From NCBI RefSeq assembly GCF_000950575.1, contig NZ_CP011005.1, forward strand, positions 2,790,001 through 2,854,000: a stretch of DNA of 64,000 nucleotides. Reading direction: 5' to 3'. Both the position numbers and the translations under genes were made by a program. Shown here in pieces: positions 34,334 through 43,420 of this stretch. Origin of the DNA: Psychromicrobium lacuslunae. Its GTDB lineage: Bacteria; Actinomycetota; Actinomycetes; Actinomycetales; Micrococcaceae. The first letter of the stretch is position 1. Every line of letters begins with the position of its first letter. Under the pieces are notes generated by a model that was not told the DNA's origin, did no database searches, and saw only the letters and a program-made list of their open reading frames with translations.

Positions 34334-34459
34334 GGGCGAGGTTCCCCCTCGCCCGGCGCGGTTGATCCGTTCCCCAGATGGACACCGCGTTACTTGCCGC
34401 AAGTCCCCACTTGCGGCAAAGGTCGGTGGAGCGTGTGACCCCAAGCTCACGCTCCACCG
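34334..34459 (+). terminator. Three tandem hairpins after the exosortase/glycosyltransferase cluster
   Basis: Stems are GGGCGAGG/CCTCGCCC (34334-34354), TTGCCGCAAGT/ACTTGCGGCAA (34394-34419) and CGGTGGAGCGTG/CACGCTCCACCG (34424-34459). The last is followed by GCCGTTTC and stands between the convergent epimerase and FAD oxidoreductase genes, so it is probably a strong two-way termination zone. Confidence 0.7.
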
Positions 34460-34508
34460 GCCGTTTCAGTCTGGGTTTCAGGCCCCAGGCCGGATCCGAA
34501 GCCAGCAA

Positions 34509-35948
34509 CTAGGATTTGAGCGTCGGCATCGCCAGGCCGAAGACCTCTTTAAGGCCGAGCCGAGCAGCATGCATGCCCGACATCCCGTGCACCCCTAGCC
34601 CGGGCGGTGTGGAAGCGGAGCAAAGATAAACCCCTGGTATCGGAGTTTTCCATGGCTGTGCGCTGAACACCGGACGGGCCAGTAGCTGGCGCAGGTCAAC
34701 GGTTCCAGAACCAAAGTCACCGCCGACATAATTGGCGTTGTAACTGGCTAGCTCCGCCGCCGTGGTCACCTTGCTGTGCAGCACGGTGTCACGAAATCCG
34801 GGTGCAAAACGTTCGATCTGCGCGGTGATCTGCTCGGTCATATCCCGATCAGAACCGGCCGGCACATGACAGTAAGACCACAGCACATGATGCCCGGCCG
34901 GGGCTCGGCTGGCGTCGAACTGACTGGGCTGGGAGAGCAACACATAGGGCCGCTCCGGGTGCACGCCGCGCGCCACTTCAGCTTCGGCGCGAACCGTATC
35001 GGCCCGGCTACCAACCGCGTGCACACTGCCTGCCAAGGCTAGTCCAGGATTTTGCCACGGCACCGGCTCGGAAAGGATGAAATCAACCTTGCAGGCGGCA
35101 TTGTTGTACCGAAAGCGGCGTAGTGCGTTCTGATAGTTCTGCGGCAACCGATCCCCCGCAATGGCGAGCAGCGATTGCGGAGAAACGTCGAGAAAAATCG
35201 CCCGAGCCGGTGAAAGCTCGGCGAGAGAGGTGATTTCCTGTCCGGTATGCACTCGCCCGCCATGCGCTTGCAGGTCGGCCACCAGTGCCTCGGCAATGCG
35301 TCGTGAGCCGCCAACCGGGATGGGCCAGCCGGTGGTGTGGGCCAGATGCCCTAGGACCAAACCGGCGGCCGCTGAGACGAAATTGGGGAGTTTGCCCACC
35401 GAATGCGCGGCGACGCCGCTCAACATGGCCGGCAACTCGGCAGTGGCGAAGCCCGCATTCCAGCACGGTCCGCCTTGCCAAAGCGCACCAAGGCCAAGGT
35501 TCAGTGGACCGGTAATTCCGGCCGGCACTCGCAGTAGACTGCCCAGCGCGGTTTTCATCACCGTTTCGGAATGCTTGATCAATGGGCTGATCAGCCTGGC
35601 GTAGCGGCTGCCGTCCTGGCCCAACTCAGCCACCGTGCGCTCAAAGTCTAGGTAGGCCAAAGCCGCCCGGCCATGATCAAGCGGATGGGCGTAGGAAACC
35701 TCAGGCACCACCCAGTCAAGACGCGAGCCCAGTTCGAACTCTTTGAAGAACGGCGAGGCGAAGGCCATCGGGTGAACGGCCGAGCAAATGTCATGCCAAT
35801 GATCAGGCAGGATGCTCTGCCGGGTTCGGGTGCCACCGCCCGGCTCGCTTTGTGCCTCAAAGACCTCGACCGAAAGGCCGGCTCGGGCGAACAGCACAGC
35901 CGCAGCTAAGCCATTCGGCCCCGAGCCGACAACCGCAACATCTGTCAT
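34509..35948 (-). CDS. Phytoene-desaturase-like FAD-dependent oxidoreductase
   Basis: A 479-residue flavoprotein with the N-terminal dinucleotide fold VAVVGSGPNGLAAAVLFARAGLSVEVFEA and GGGTRT, typical of the CrtI/PYROXD2 family. A C-terminal FAD motif is seen near STPPGLGVHGMSGMHAARLG. It probably oxidises or desaturates a lipid, quinone or isoprenoid; there are no carotenoid genes nearby. The start overlaps the stop of the HTTM gene by four bases, making it the third gene of a DUF5819-HTTM-oxidoreductase operon. Confidence 0.87.
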   Translation of the reverse strand: MTDVAVVGSGPNGLAAAVLFARAGLSVEVFEAQSEPGGGTRTRQSILPDHWHDICSAVHPMAFASPFFKEFELGSRLDWVVPEVSYAHPLDHGRAALAYLDFERTVAELGQDGSRYARLISPLIKHSETVMKTALGSLLRVPAGITGPLNLGLGALWQGGPCWNAGFATAELPAMLSGVAAHSVGKLPNFVSAAAGLVLGHLAHTTGWPIPVGGSRRIAEALVADLQAHGGRVHTGQEITSLAELSPARAIFLDVSPQSLLAIAGDRLPQNYQNALRRFRYNNAACKVDFILSEPVPWQNPGLALAGSVHAVGSRADTVRAEAEVARGVHPERPYVLLSQPSQFDASRAPAGHHVLWSYCHVPAGSDRDMTEQITAQIERFAPGFRDTVLHSKVTTAAELASYNANYVGGDFGSGTVDLRQLLARPVFSAQPWKTPIPGVYLCSASTPPGLGVHGMSGMHAARLGLKEVFGLAMPTLKS

Positions 35949-37306
35949 GACGAAGCGTCTTGGACAGTCACCTTCGGTTTGTCCTTAGCAGCTTTCGGCG
36001 CAGTAGCCTTCTCCGCGGTCGGCTTTTCCGCATTCGGCTCGGTAGCGGTGTCGACGCTGGCCTCGTCTGCGTTCCCTACCTCATCTGCCTCGCCTTCGAG
36101 GGGTTCCTTCGATCTGGCCCGCAACATGGACTTCCGGAAACTATCTCTGATCCGGGCGCCGATCGACTTCCAGGTGCGATCCCTAATGAAGATGAAGTCA
36201 ATCGCGATCATTGTCAGGGAGAACCAGGGCAGTCCCATCAGCACGGCAATACCGACGTGGAAGGACATGATCGCCAGCAGCGCCACGATCCGGGTCGGCC
36301 TGGTCAGCAGCATCAGCGGGAAGCACATCTGAATGATGATCGATCCCCAGCTAATCGCGACCACCACCGGGCCCCAGAAAGTGAAAAGATCACTCAGTGC
36401 CGGCCAGGTGCCGAAACGATCGGTGCTCAGGGGGCTATAAATGGCCCAGCCGTTCTGCCAGGGCTTGCCGCCAGCCTTATAAAGCGCTCCGGAAACGTAA
36501 ACAAAACACACCTGGGCGGTAAGCACCACCAGGGCAAGATTATGGAAGAGGCTACCGATCTGGGCGTCGAAAAGCGGTTCACCCTTCCACTTACGCACGA
36601 TCCAGGCGGTTTCCGGCTTGGCTTGATACTTCCTCCGACGGCGCCAGTCCAGCGAGATCCGAGCGGCTGGGTCGGCAAAGAACAGGAAGATCAGCGCGAT
36701 TCGGTACATATTGTCGCCCTGGTCGCCCAACATGTCGTTCGCCTCGATAAAGCTCACCCAGAGCACGAAATACACCGGCAGCACGAACTTGAAACGCCAG
36801 CCGATGGTGAACAGCACGGCCACTGCCATCAGCAGCAGATAGCAGAGTGTGTACACCGAGTCGTTCAGCATCACGTCGTGGAAGAGGCTGAAAATCCAAA
36901 TCTTCGGAAAGTCGCTCTTGGCGACCATCGCCTCCAGATTCCAGGCCGCGCCAGCACCGAAACTGTAGAGCCGAGTATTGAAGTTGAAGAACAGCAGACC
37001 GAAGCCGGTGATGCCCAAGACAATTCTGGTCATCGCCAGGCCGTAAAGAGACTTCTTGCCGTCCAATAACCAAGACTCAACAAAGTCATAACCTTGTTTG
37101 AGCACCTTGCCGATGACGCCAAAGAACTGCTTCCACAGGCTGGCAATAAAGAGTCCCAGGCCACGGAAGAGATTTCCCAGGCCCTCGCTGAAACCGTTGC
37201 CGGCCGCTGAGGCAGATTCCGGTTGCTGGCTAACTTTCGCCGGTGCGACGTTTGCCGGTTTCTTCGCCGTCGACTTCTCCGGACGTTCGGTTTTCGACGT
37301 CGTCAT
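35945..37306 (-). CDS. HTTM-domain membrane protein (vitamin K-dependent carboxylase-like)
   Basis: A 453-residue protein with about ten helices between residues 85 and 380 and long charged, low-complexity tails at both ends (Lys/Ala/Pro-rich at the start; Ala/Glu/Lys-rich with AEKPTAEKATAPKAAKD at the end). The helical core has the HTTM (horizontally transferred transmembrane) pattern, seen in PVYFVLWVSFIEANDM and in YSPLSTDRFGTWPALSD. The family is related to vitamin K-dependent gamma-carboxylase, but the catalytic residues could not be assigned. Four-base overlaps link it to the DUF5819 gene upstream and the oxidoreductase downstream. Confidence 0.85.
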   Translation of the reverse strand: MTTSKTERPEKSTAKKPANVAPAKVSQQPESASAAGNGFSEGLGNLFRGLGLFIASLWKQFFGVIGKVLKQGYDFVESWLLDGKKSLYGLAMTRIVLGITGFGLLFFNFNTRLYSFGAGAAWNLEAMVAKSDFPKIWIFSLFHDVMLNDSVYTLCYLLLMAVAVLFTIGWRFKFVLPVYFVLWVSFIEANDMLGDQGDNMYRIALIFLFFADPAARISLDWRRRRKYQAKPETAWIVRKWKGEPLFDAQIGSLFHNLALVVLTAQVCFVYVSGALYKAGGKPWQNGWAIYSPLSTDRFGTWPALSDLFTFWGPVVVAISWGSIIIQMCFPLMLLTRPTRIVALLAIMSFHVGIAVLMGLPWFSLTMIAIDFIFIRDRTWKSIGARIRDSFRKSMLRARSKEPLEGEADEVGNADEASVDTATEPNAEKPTAEKATAPKAAKDKPKVTVQDASS

Positions 37307-38067
37307 TTCTGCAACCTATCGTAGGCAGCCTTAAACACGCTGCTGAAGTCTTCGTCGGACTGCCCGGGCGCGGTAATCAGGCCCCGCCAACCAACATCGG
37401 CAATCTGCTTGGGCTGTGGCTCCTGGCCCGGGGTGTTTCGATTCTCGAAGGGGGTGACGTTCTGTCGGTAGACCTGGAATTGCACCTGCGAAACCTTATC
37501 CCCCCAGACCGCCTTGGCGACCTGGGTTGAATAGGCGGTGATCATGTATTCGGAGCCCATATAGGCGGGAACCAGGTTTGCCGAGGGGTAGCTCTTGAGC
37601 TTAGCGTCAAGGCGATTTCGCCAGTCAGTTCCGTTGAAGTAGCCGAGCTTCACAATGACCTTGTGATCGGCGGTCAGCGCATCCCAGTTTCCTTTGAACT
37701 CGGAGGCGAGCTCGGTGCTCTGGATGCCCGCGCGGGGCGGGAAAAGGTTGTAGTGGATCATCGAGATCTCTACCTTGGTGGCGTTCACCCAATCGGTGGT
37801 TTCTTGCTTGCCGTCTTTATCCACCTTCGCGCGTACCAGCAGGGTGTAGTCACCGTTGATGGGCTCAGGGGCAAAGACACTCCATGACTGGCCGAAGAAG
37901 GGAATCATGTAGTTAGTTAGTGCGGTGCCCGGCACCACCTGTCGTAGCGGCGATGGTGGGGCGATCCAGAGGAATGAGGCAAAAATATGCCAGGCGGCGA
38001 GGAGTACCGCGACAATCATGGTGGCGCGTACTATTTTCTTCCGCGCTGGCTTTGCTGCTTCGGCCAT
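37303..38067 (-). CDS. DUF5819 family membrane-anchored protein
   Basis: About 254 residues from the ATG at 38067, which has an AAGGGTAG site. One N-terminal helix (about 15-35) is followed by an extracytoplasmic domain with FGQSWSVFAPEPINGDYTLLVRAKV, characteristic of DUF5819. These proteins often lie beside HTTM genes in actinobacteria, as here. Their role is unknown. It begins 130 bp after the LPNTG protein gene, with a 12-bp stem hairpin between, and its stop overlaps the HTTM start. Confidence 0.84.
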   Translation of the reverse strand: MAEAAKPARKKIVRATMIVAVLLAAWHIFASFLWIAPPSPLRQVVPGTALTNYMIPFFGQSWSVFAPEPINGDYTLLVRAKVDKDGKQETTDWVNATKVEISMIHYNLFPPRAGIQSTELASEFKGNWDALTADHKVIVKLGYFNGTDWRNRLDAKLKSYPSANLVPAYMGSEYMITAYSTQVAKAVWGDKVSQVQFQVYRQNVTPFENRNTPGQEPQPKQIADVGWRGLITAPGQSDEDFSSVFKAAYDRLQK

Positions 38068-38085
38068 TGAACTACCCTTCAACAC

Positions 38086-38124
38086 GACTGTGTGCTGACC
38101 GAAAATACCGGCCAGCACACAGTC
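38086..38124 (-). terminator. 12-bp stem hairpin between LPNTG protein and DUF5819 genes
   Basis: GACTGTGTGCTG (38086) pairs perfectly with CAGCACACAGTC (38113), with a 15-nt loop. There is no U-run. It can terminate or attenuate transcription leaving the surface-protein gene before the DUF5819 operon. Confidence 0.6.
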
Positions 38125-38196
38125 TATTTCTTTTGCGTAACTGCTCCTAGCTCAAAACAGCTTCGGAACATCATTCAGCAGAAAGTGTCGGCTAAC

Positions 38197-40986
38197 TTAG
38201 ATCGACAGGCTCTCTTCTTTACGCTTACGCACTGCCAGAACGCTCACGATCGCGGCACCCAGCAGGAGCAGCAAAGCGCCGCCAGCCGCGAACCAGATCG
38301 GGTTGCTAGCACCGGTGTTCGGCAACGAGCCATCCGCGCCCCCATTGCTATTAGCAGCGGAGGAGGCATTCGTCGAAGCTTCCGAGGAAGCAGCAGCGGA
38401 TGCATCAGCCGAAGCGGAAGCCGAAGCAGTTGCCGAGGCCGCAGCAGAGGCATTGGCCGAAGCCGAAGCCGTTGCAGCAGTGGAAGCAGCAGCGTTGGTA
38501 TTCGCAGTGGCCGTGGAGGTCGCAGCAGCATTCGGGTTAGCGGTTGCGGCAGCGTTCGGATCAGCGGTTGCGTTCGCATTTGCAGCTGCCGAGGCAGTGC
38601 TGGAAGCATCAGCCGATGAGGTAGCCGTCGCAGCAGCCTGAGCAGCAGCGTTAGCGTTCGCGGTAGCAGCAGCCGAAGCAGCAGCGTTAGCGTTCGAGGT
38701 TGCATCGTTGTTCGCAGCAGCCTGAGCAGCAGCCTGAGCCGAGGAGTTGGCGGCCGTGGTCGAGGTTGCCGAAGCATCCGTCGAAGCGGTCGCGGTCGCA
38801 GCGGCCTGAGCAGCAGCCTGAGCGTTAGCGGTCGCAGCAGCCGAAGCAGCCGAGGTCGCATCAGCATTAGCGGCGGCAACAGCAGCAGCCTGAGCAGCAG
38901 CATTAGCATTCGCATCAGCCTGAGCCGAAGCGGAAGCCGAAGCAGCAGCATTCACATTAGCGTTAGCATTAGCCGCCGCATTCGGATTAGCCGCAGCACT
39001 TGCGTCCGCAGCAGCAGTAGCCGAAGCCTGCGCCGAGGAGGTAGCCGTCGCTGCAGCCTGAGCTGCCGAGTTGGCGTTAGCGGTTGCAGCAGTCGAAGCA
39101 GCAGCGTTAGCGTTCGAGGTTGCATCGTTGTTCGCAGCAGCCTGGGCCGAAACCTGAGCAGCAGCGTTGGCGGCCGTGGTCGAGGTTGCCGAAGCATCCG
39201 TCGAAGCGGTCGCGGTCGCAGCGGCTTGAGCAGCAGCCTGAGCGTTAGCGGTTGCAGCAGCCGAAGCAGCTGTAGTTGCATCAGCCTGGGCAGCAGCAAC
39301 AGCAGCAGCCTGAGCAGCAGCATTAGCATTCGCATCAGCCTGAGCCGAAGCGGAAGCAGATGCAGCAGCATTAGCGTTCGCGGTAGCAGCAGCATTAGCA
39401 TTCGCGGCCGCGTTCACCGAGGCATCAGCCGAGGAGGTAGCCGTCGCAGCAGCCTGAGCAGCCGAACTCGGATTAGCATTCGCGGCGGCCGATGCGGTGG
39501 CATTGGTCGTCGAGGATGCGTCGTTGTTCGCGGCAGCATTTGCAGCGGTCAATGCCGAAGCGTTAGCCGCCGTGGTTGCGGTAGCCGAAGCCGAGGTCGA
39601 AGCGTCAGCGTTTGCAGCGGCCTGAGCAGCAGCATTAGCGGTCGCATCGGCGGCAGCGGTAGCCGAGGTCGAAGCGTCGGCGTTAGCAGCGGCAACAGCG
39701 GCAGCCTGAGCAGCAGCGTTAGCATTCGAATCAGCCTGAGCGGAAGCAGCGGCCGAAGCAGCAGCGTTCACATTACTGACCGCACCACAGTTGATACCAC
39801 CGGCATCGATGGTGGACTTCACATCTGACTTCATCACGCCGAGCTCAGCATTACCCAAGCCGTTCGGAGCAACAATCGGGATCGCCAGCAGCTGAAGAGT
39901 GGCGGTAGCGCCATTCATGGTTGCCGAGGCATTAGTTCCATCAGGAGCTTCTACGATGTTCTGTAGACCCTCGTAAGAGATCGAACCATTGATGATCGAC
40001 TTCAAAGTCGCACCGATTGGACCAGCGGAATCGAAAACAGTGCCAAGATCCAGGGTTAGACCCGGGTTCAAGGTGATGTTGGCAGTTCCGATGTTCACCG
40101 ACATATTCGGCATCGCCGGCACAGTCACCTGAGCACCGTTCGGCAAGCCGGTAGCGGTCGCAACAATGGTTGCGGTCGGAGCCGGGTCAGTGGTGCCACC
40201 CCATGAAATACCCAGCAGGCCATTGAACAGTTTCACGTCCGCGAAGTTCCACTGCGAAGTGGTCTTCACGGCGAGAGCCGTCGGGCAAGCCGGGGTCGGT
40301 GCAGCGATCAATTCAACCTGACCACCGTTCTGACCCAGGTCAGCTTCTCCCAAGGGGAAAATATTCACCGGAAGCGGAACCGGGACCGGGAGGCCTGGAA
40401 CAAGCTGCAAAGTCCCCGTGTTGTTGTAGGAGGAGGCCAGCAAACCACCGGTAGCTGAGGTGACAACCGAGTTCCACTGGCTGTTCACATCGCCGGTGAA
40501 GGCGTCCAGGGTACCGATCGGACCAAGGTTAACAGCACCGAAGTTCCGGTTTACCGGCCCGCCGGTGACCACCGTAGTGGAGAATGACTCCGCCGGAGTG
40601 ATGCCGATCGGCGCGCCAATAGCACCAGCAGCAACAGGGTTACTACGAGCGTAAGAGCGAGCTGTGGGATCGCCAGTGACCTGAGCAGGAACTGCATACT
40701 GTCCGGCACCGGTGCCAGCGTAACTGGCAAGACCTTGGCTGTCCGCGATGGCGATAGCCTCAGAAATGTTCAAACGGGCCGAGATTGCATTGTTGAGAAT
40801 GTCTGCTGCGGCAAAAGCACCATAGCTTCGAACCGCACCACTAAAGTTTCCGACCGGATCTGCAGCCATTGCTCCAGGACTCGCGGTCACCATCATCGCG
40901 GCGGCCGCGACGGTAGACACCGTTGTAGTGGCCACCACCCGACTCCACCGCTTGCGACGTTGCCTAACGTCTATCGATTTTTGCAT
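38197..40986 (-). CDS. LPNTG-anchored surface protein with Ala/Asn/Ser tandem repeats
   Basis: A 929-residue wall protein. The signal peptide ends near PGAMA-AD. The non-repetitive N-terminal domain (about 45-400) includes GAVRSYGAFAAADILNNAI and may be a ligand-binding or anchor-type domain. Residues about 400-895 consist of Ala, Asn, Ser, Thr, Gln and Asp, with almost no charge except Asp. LPNTG then precedes one helix and RKRKEESLSI, a classic sortase signal. The repeat portion has a 132-140 residue period. Low complexity, few hydrophobics and absence of Cys suggest an extended stalk. No sortase gene is in the window. An AT-rich 277-bp region precedes the start. Confidence 0.9.
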   Translation of the reverse strand: MQKSIDVRQRRKRWSRVVATTTVSTVAAAAMMVTASPGAMAADPVGNFSGAVRSYGAFAAADILNNAISARLNISEAIAIADSQGLASYAGTGAGQYAVPAQVTGDPTARSYARSNPVAAGAIGAPIGITPAESFSTTVVTGGPVNRNFGAVNLGPIGTLDAFTGDVNSQWNSVVTSATGGLLASSYNNTGTLQLVPGLPVPVPLPVNIFPLGEADLGQNGGQVELIAAPTPACPTALAVKTTSQWNFADVKLFNGLLGISWGGTTDPAPTATIVATATGLPNGAQVTVPAMPNMSVNIGTANITLNPGLTLDLGTVFDSAGPIGATLKSIINGSISYEGLQNIVEAPDGTNASATMNGATATLQLLAIPIVAPNGLGNAELGVMKSDVKSTIDAGGINCGAVSNVNAAASAAASAQADSNANAAAQAAAVAAANADASTSATAAADATANAAAQAAANADASTSASATATTAANASALTAANAAANNDASSTTNATASAAANANPSSAAQAAATATSSADASVNAAANANAAATANANAAASASASAQADANANAAAQAAAVAAAQADATTAASAAATANAQAAAQAAATATASTDASATSTTAANAAAQVSAQAAANNDATSNANAAASTAATANANSAAQAAATATSSAQASATAAADASAAANPNAAANANANVNAAASASASAQADANANAAAQAAAVAAANADATSAASAAATANAQAAAQAAATATASTDASATSTTAANSSAQAAAQAAANNDATSNANAAASAAATANANAAAQAAATATSSADASSTASAAANANATADPNAAATANPNAAATSTATANTNAAASTAATASASANASAAASATASASASADASAAASSEASTNASSAANSNGGADGSLPNTGASNPIWFAAGGALLLLLGAAIVSVLAVRKRKEESLSI
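38390..39780 (-). repeat. Three long tandem repeats within the LPNTG protein gene
   Basis: The sequence at 38881-38940 recurs at 39301-39360 with one or two changes, exactly 420 bp apart; the same offset is seen at 38701 and 39121. A third, more divergent copy is offset by about 396 bp. At DNA level the repeats are near-identical and in frame. Confidence 0.9.
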
Positions 40987-41263
40987 GTTGTTCCCAGTTT
41001 CTTTTCAAGGCCGATGAATGAGGTGACTAGTACCCATTCTTCGGACCAGTAAGGCTCACTGCCGAACTAGGAATAGGTGACAAGTGCACAAAACCTTGTA
41101 CAGAAGTCCTACCCCCAGAACAACAGTAAAAGCAGCCGTGGATCCACAGCTGAGTCAAATCGTACCATTAGGAATTTTTTAGAGTCTAGGAAGTCCTAAA
41201 ACAATCATTCGGTTCGGTTTAAAAGAACACTAAACCAACAAAAACCAGATTAGGAAAATCTAA

Positions 41264-42127
41264 CTATTTCGAATTGCTAGGGGTGCTCATCGGGAAGGTA
41301 ACAATGTCATTAACGCCCGGCGGAGTGATGTTCGGGCTGCCGGCGAGCGCCTTGATCGGCACCACCGTTTCCACCTTGCCCGGGTCGACGAACGAGACTG
41401 AGGCAATATTGCCAGCGGCGTCGAGAGTCGCCACGTTTGTGGTGTTGTTCGCCTGCACCACATACTGGGGGCCGAGCTGGCTGCCAGCCTGTGGCGGCAG
41501 CAACGAGGTAGCCTTCGTTTGGCTAGCACTTGCCAAAGTGAGCAAGAAGTTCGTGTAATCGAACTGAGCGGCAACTCGCTTCCCGGTGTCCCCGGTGAGC
41601 ACGACGAACTTGCCAGCCCCAGCCTTAGCCACCAGATCAGCCGGCAACTTGAAGTCTTTCCAGTATTGCTGTGGGGCTTTCACCCAGGTGGTCGCATCAG
41701 TTCTGATCATCTCAATCGAATAGTCCTTGGCGGTGATCAATGCTCGCCAAGACTGTGATCGTGGATCCACCACAATGGTGCTCTTCATAGCAGCACCCGG
41801 CAGCTTAATAACTGGTGTCAGCTGAAACCCCGGAACCGCAGCAAGCCGCTTTTGTGCCTCAAGGAAGACCTTGGTCTGCGCAGCGGTCAGGCTTGAACTT
41901 GGCTCAGTGGAGGCACTAGCGCTCGCCGTTGCACTAGCGCTCGAGCTGGGGCTCGAGGAGTTCATAGAAACCGCTGTTGAGCTAGCGGGCGCGGGCGCTG
42001 ACGTCCCTTGGCAGCCGGCCAGAGAAAGCCCAATAATCGCCAACAGGACGAGCGGAAGCCAGCCCAGACCGCCTCGTCCGCCTCGGGATCTGGACTGCTT
42101 GACTGAGCGTGAGTACACGGCCGCCAC
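41264..42127 (-). CDS. LppX/LprG-like lipoprotein
   Basis: A 287-residue secreted protein. A basic N-terminus is followed by a hydrophobic segment and LAGC lipobox (Cys39). The mature part begins with a Ser/Ala-rich linker, then a beta-rich domain with KLPGAAMKSTIVVDPRSQSW and YWKDFKLPADLVAK. The shape recalls LppX/LprAFG-like lipid-binding lipoproteins, but similarity is weak. A GTG start at 42127 lies five bases after the stop of another lipoprotein, so the pair form an operon. No function can be assigned safely. Confidence 0.72.
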   Translation of the reverse strand: MAAVYSRSVKQSRSRGGRGGLGWLPLVLLAIIGLSLAGCQGTSAPAPASSTAVSMNSSSPSSSASATASASASTEPSSSLTAAQTKVFLEAQKRLAAVPGFQLTPVIKLPGAAMKSTIVVDPRSQSWRALITAKDYSIEMIRTDATTWVKAPQQYWKDFKLPADLVAKAGAGKFVVLTGDTGKRVAAQFDYTNFLLTLASASQTKATSLLPPQAGSQLGPQYVVQANNTTNVATLDAAGNIASVSFVDPGKVETVVPIKALAGSPNITPPGVNDIVTFPMSTPSNSK

Positions 42128-42132
42128 CCTAT

Positions 42133-42720
42133 TTAACCAAGTCCCAAATCGGAGTACTTCAGCTGGCAGCTTGTTTCAATCCTGTCCTTATTCGCCGTCA
42201 AAGCCTTGGTCAGCTCGGCATTGAACTTAGCCAGTTCAACAAGGAAGGAGCTATTGCCAACGTCCTGTCCATAGACCACGAAGGCATCACTTGCCTTCTT
42301 GGCCGCATCCGCTACCGGCTGCCAGCCACTGCCCTTGTCTGAGACCTTAGCAAGCTTGCTGAAGGTCCGCTGCATGATGTCCAAGCGGGGCTTTATCTCA
42401 CTCCTGGTCTGCGCCACCGAGGTGTAGTACCCCTGCTTAGTTAGTTCACCCAGCTTGCTGAAAATTGCACACTCATCGCTCGCTCCCGAGGGGTCGATCA
42501 ACGGATCAGTCCGGCTTGGCAGCGAGGAGGCGCTGGGATTTGGTTTCGACAAATCGACGCTCGGGCTGGTGCTTGAACTCGGACCGGGTTGAGGGTTCGA
42601 GTTACTACACGATGCCAGTAGAAAACATAAGCCAAGCAAGGCGGCCAGGATCGCCAACTTGGTAGCGCCGCGGCCGCGTTCAGCGAGCCTCAAGCGTCGG
42701 CTAGCCAAGAAACGTTGCAT
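42133..42720 (-). CDS. Hypothetical lipoprotein
   Basis: About 195 residues from the ATG at 42720, which has an AAAGGG site. A longer frame to 42786 adds only a poly-Leu leader. A basic segment and hydrophobic helix end at LASC, so it should be lipidated. The mature domain is mostly helical (KLGELTKQGYYTSVAQTRSEI), with two cysteines near ECAIF and SCQLKYS. No family was recognised. It directly precedes the LppX-like lipoprotein gene and is probably co-transcribed. Confidence 0.7.
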   Translation of the reverse strand: MQRFLASRRLRLAERGRGATKLAILAALLGLCFLLASCSNSNPQPGPSSSTSPSVDLSKPNPSASSLPSRTDPLIDPSGASDECAIFSKLGELTKQGYYTSVAQTRSEIKPRLDIMQRTFSKLAKVSDKGSGWQPVADAAKKASDAFVVYGQDVGNSSFLVELAKFNAELTKALTANKDRIETSCQLKYSDLGLG

Positions 42721-43420
42721 AGTTGATCCCTTTGTCCTGCTTCGTCGCAGTAGTAGCAGTAGTAACTGTTGAACTATCTGGATCAACTATAACCGGCACC
42801 GAGCAGCCTGTAATTTTCTGGCGGTTAATCGTGAAGATCAAACCAAGAACGCTGGAGGTGTGTAAAAAATCTACATTTTCCTCAATCGTCGAAACATAAA
42901 TCCACACCCTGTATTATTTCCTTCTCGCTATGCAAATTGAATAACTGAGGAAAAATGAGAGTAAGTTTTGTAAACTAAAAAACCGTTTTAGTTCTTGATT
43001 TCGCCGGGAAAGTTTTTTGCAACAGTGATTCGCATTAATTAACCCATCTCGCTCCGATGAACAAAGGACCAGAACCCTCACCGGCCAAAACCGCGAAAGA
43101 AGGCTACCCCAAGCTGCGAAGAGCGCTGATCGGACGGCCGCGAATTCCGAACCGTTATGCCATCACGCCCGGTGATCAAGAGAGTTCTGCGCTGGGGACT
43201 CTCGGAGCAGACGCACAGTTCAGGATGCCGTCGCCACTACCGGTCGCGAGCTGGTCTGACTCTTTGGCTATCTACTCACGCGGCTAACCAGCTCCCAAAG
43301 TCAGCTGAGTCAGCGGGGGCCCGAACCCGCCCGGACATCGCAGGTGGTTCACGCAGACCGACGAACAAGCCCTGACCGCGAACCTCGGCCCGTTGCGCTG
43401 GCAGAGTCCCGGGAATTCAG
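42721..43420. other. 700-bp stretch with no recognised functional gene
   Basis: The first 300 bp are clearly AT-rich and carry the promoter of the lipoprotein operon. A 76-codon frame at 43057-43287 has no ribosome site or family match. The following sequence leads into an ABC ATPase remnant, so this may be a decayed region. No RNA gene was recognised. Confidence 0.6.

Noticed and set aside
35960-37069. A 369-codon frame opposite the HTTM gene
   Set aside because: Its protein is rich in His/Gln/Arg without a domain, and the reverse HTTM frame has coherent membrane helices and four-base operon overlaps.
38390-39780. Possible CRISPR-like repeat structure
   Set aside because: The repeats are long, contiguous and in frame, with no short repeat/unique spacer arrangement or Cas gene.
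38244-39828. Several long frames on both strands in the surface-protein repeats
   Set aside because: They arise from Ala/Ser-coding GC-rich repeats and yield Leu/Arg or Ser/Gly low complexity; only one frame has a signal peptide and an LPNTG end.
43057-43287. A 76-codon frame beginning MNKGPEPSPAK
   Set aside because: No family or ribosome site was visible. It may be part of a decayed gene, but the evidence is insufficient to call a CDS.
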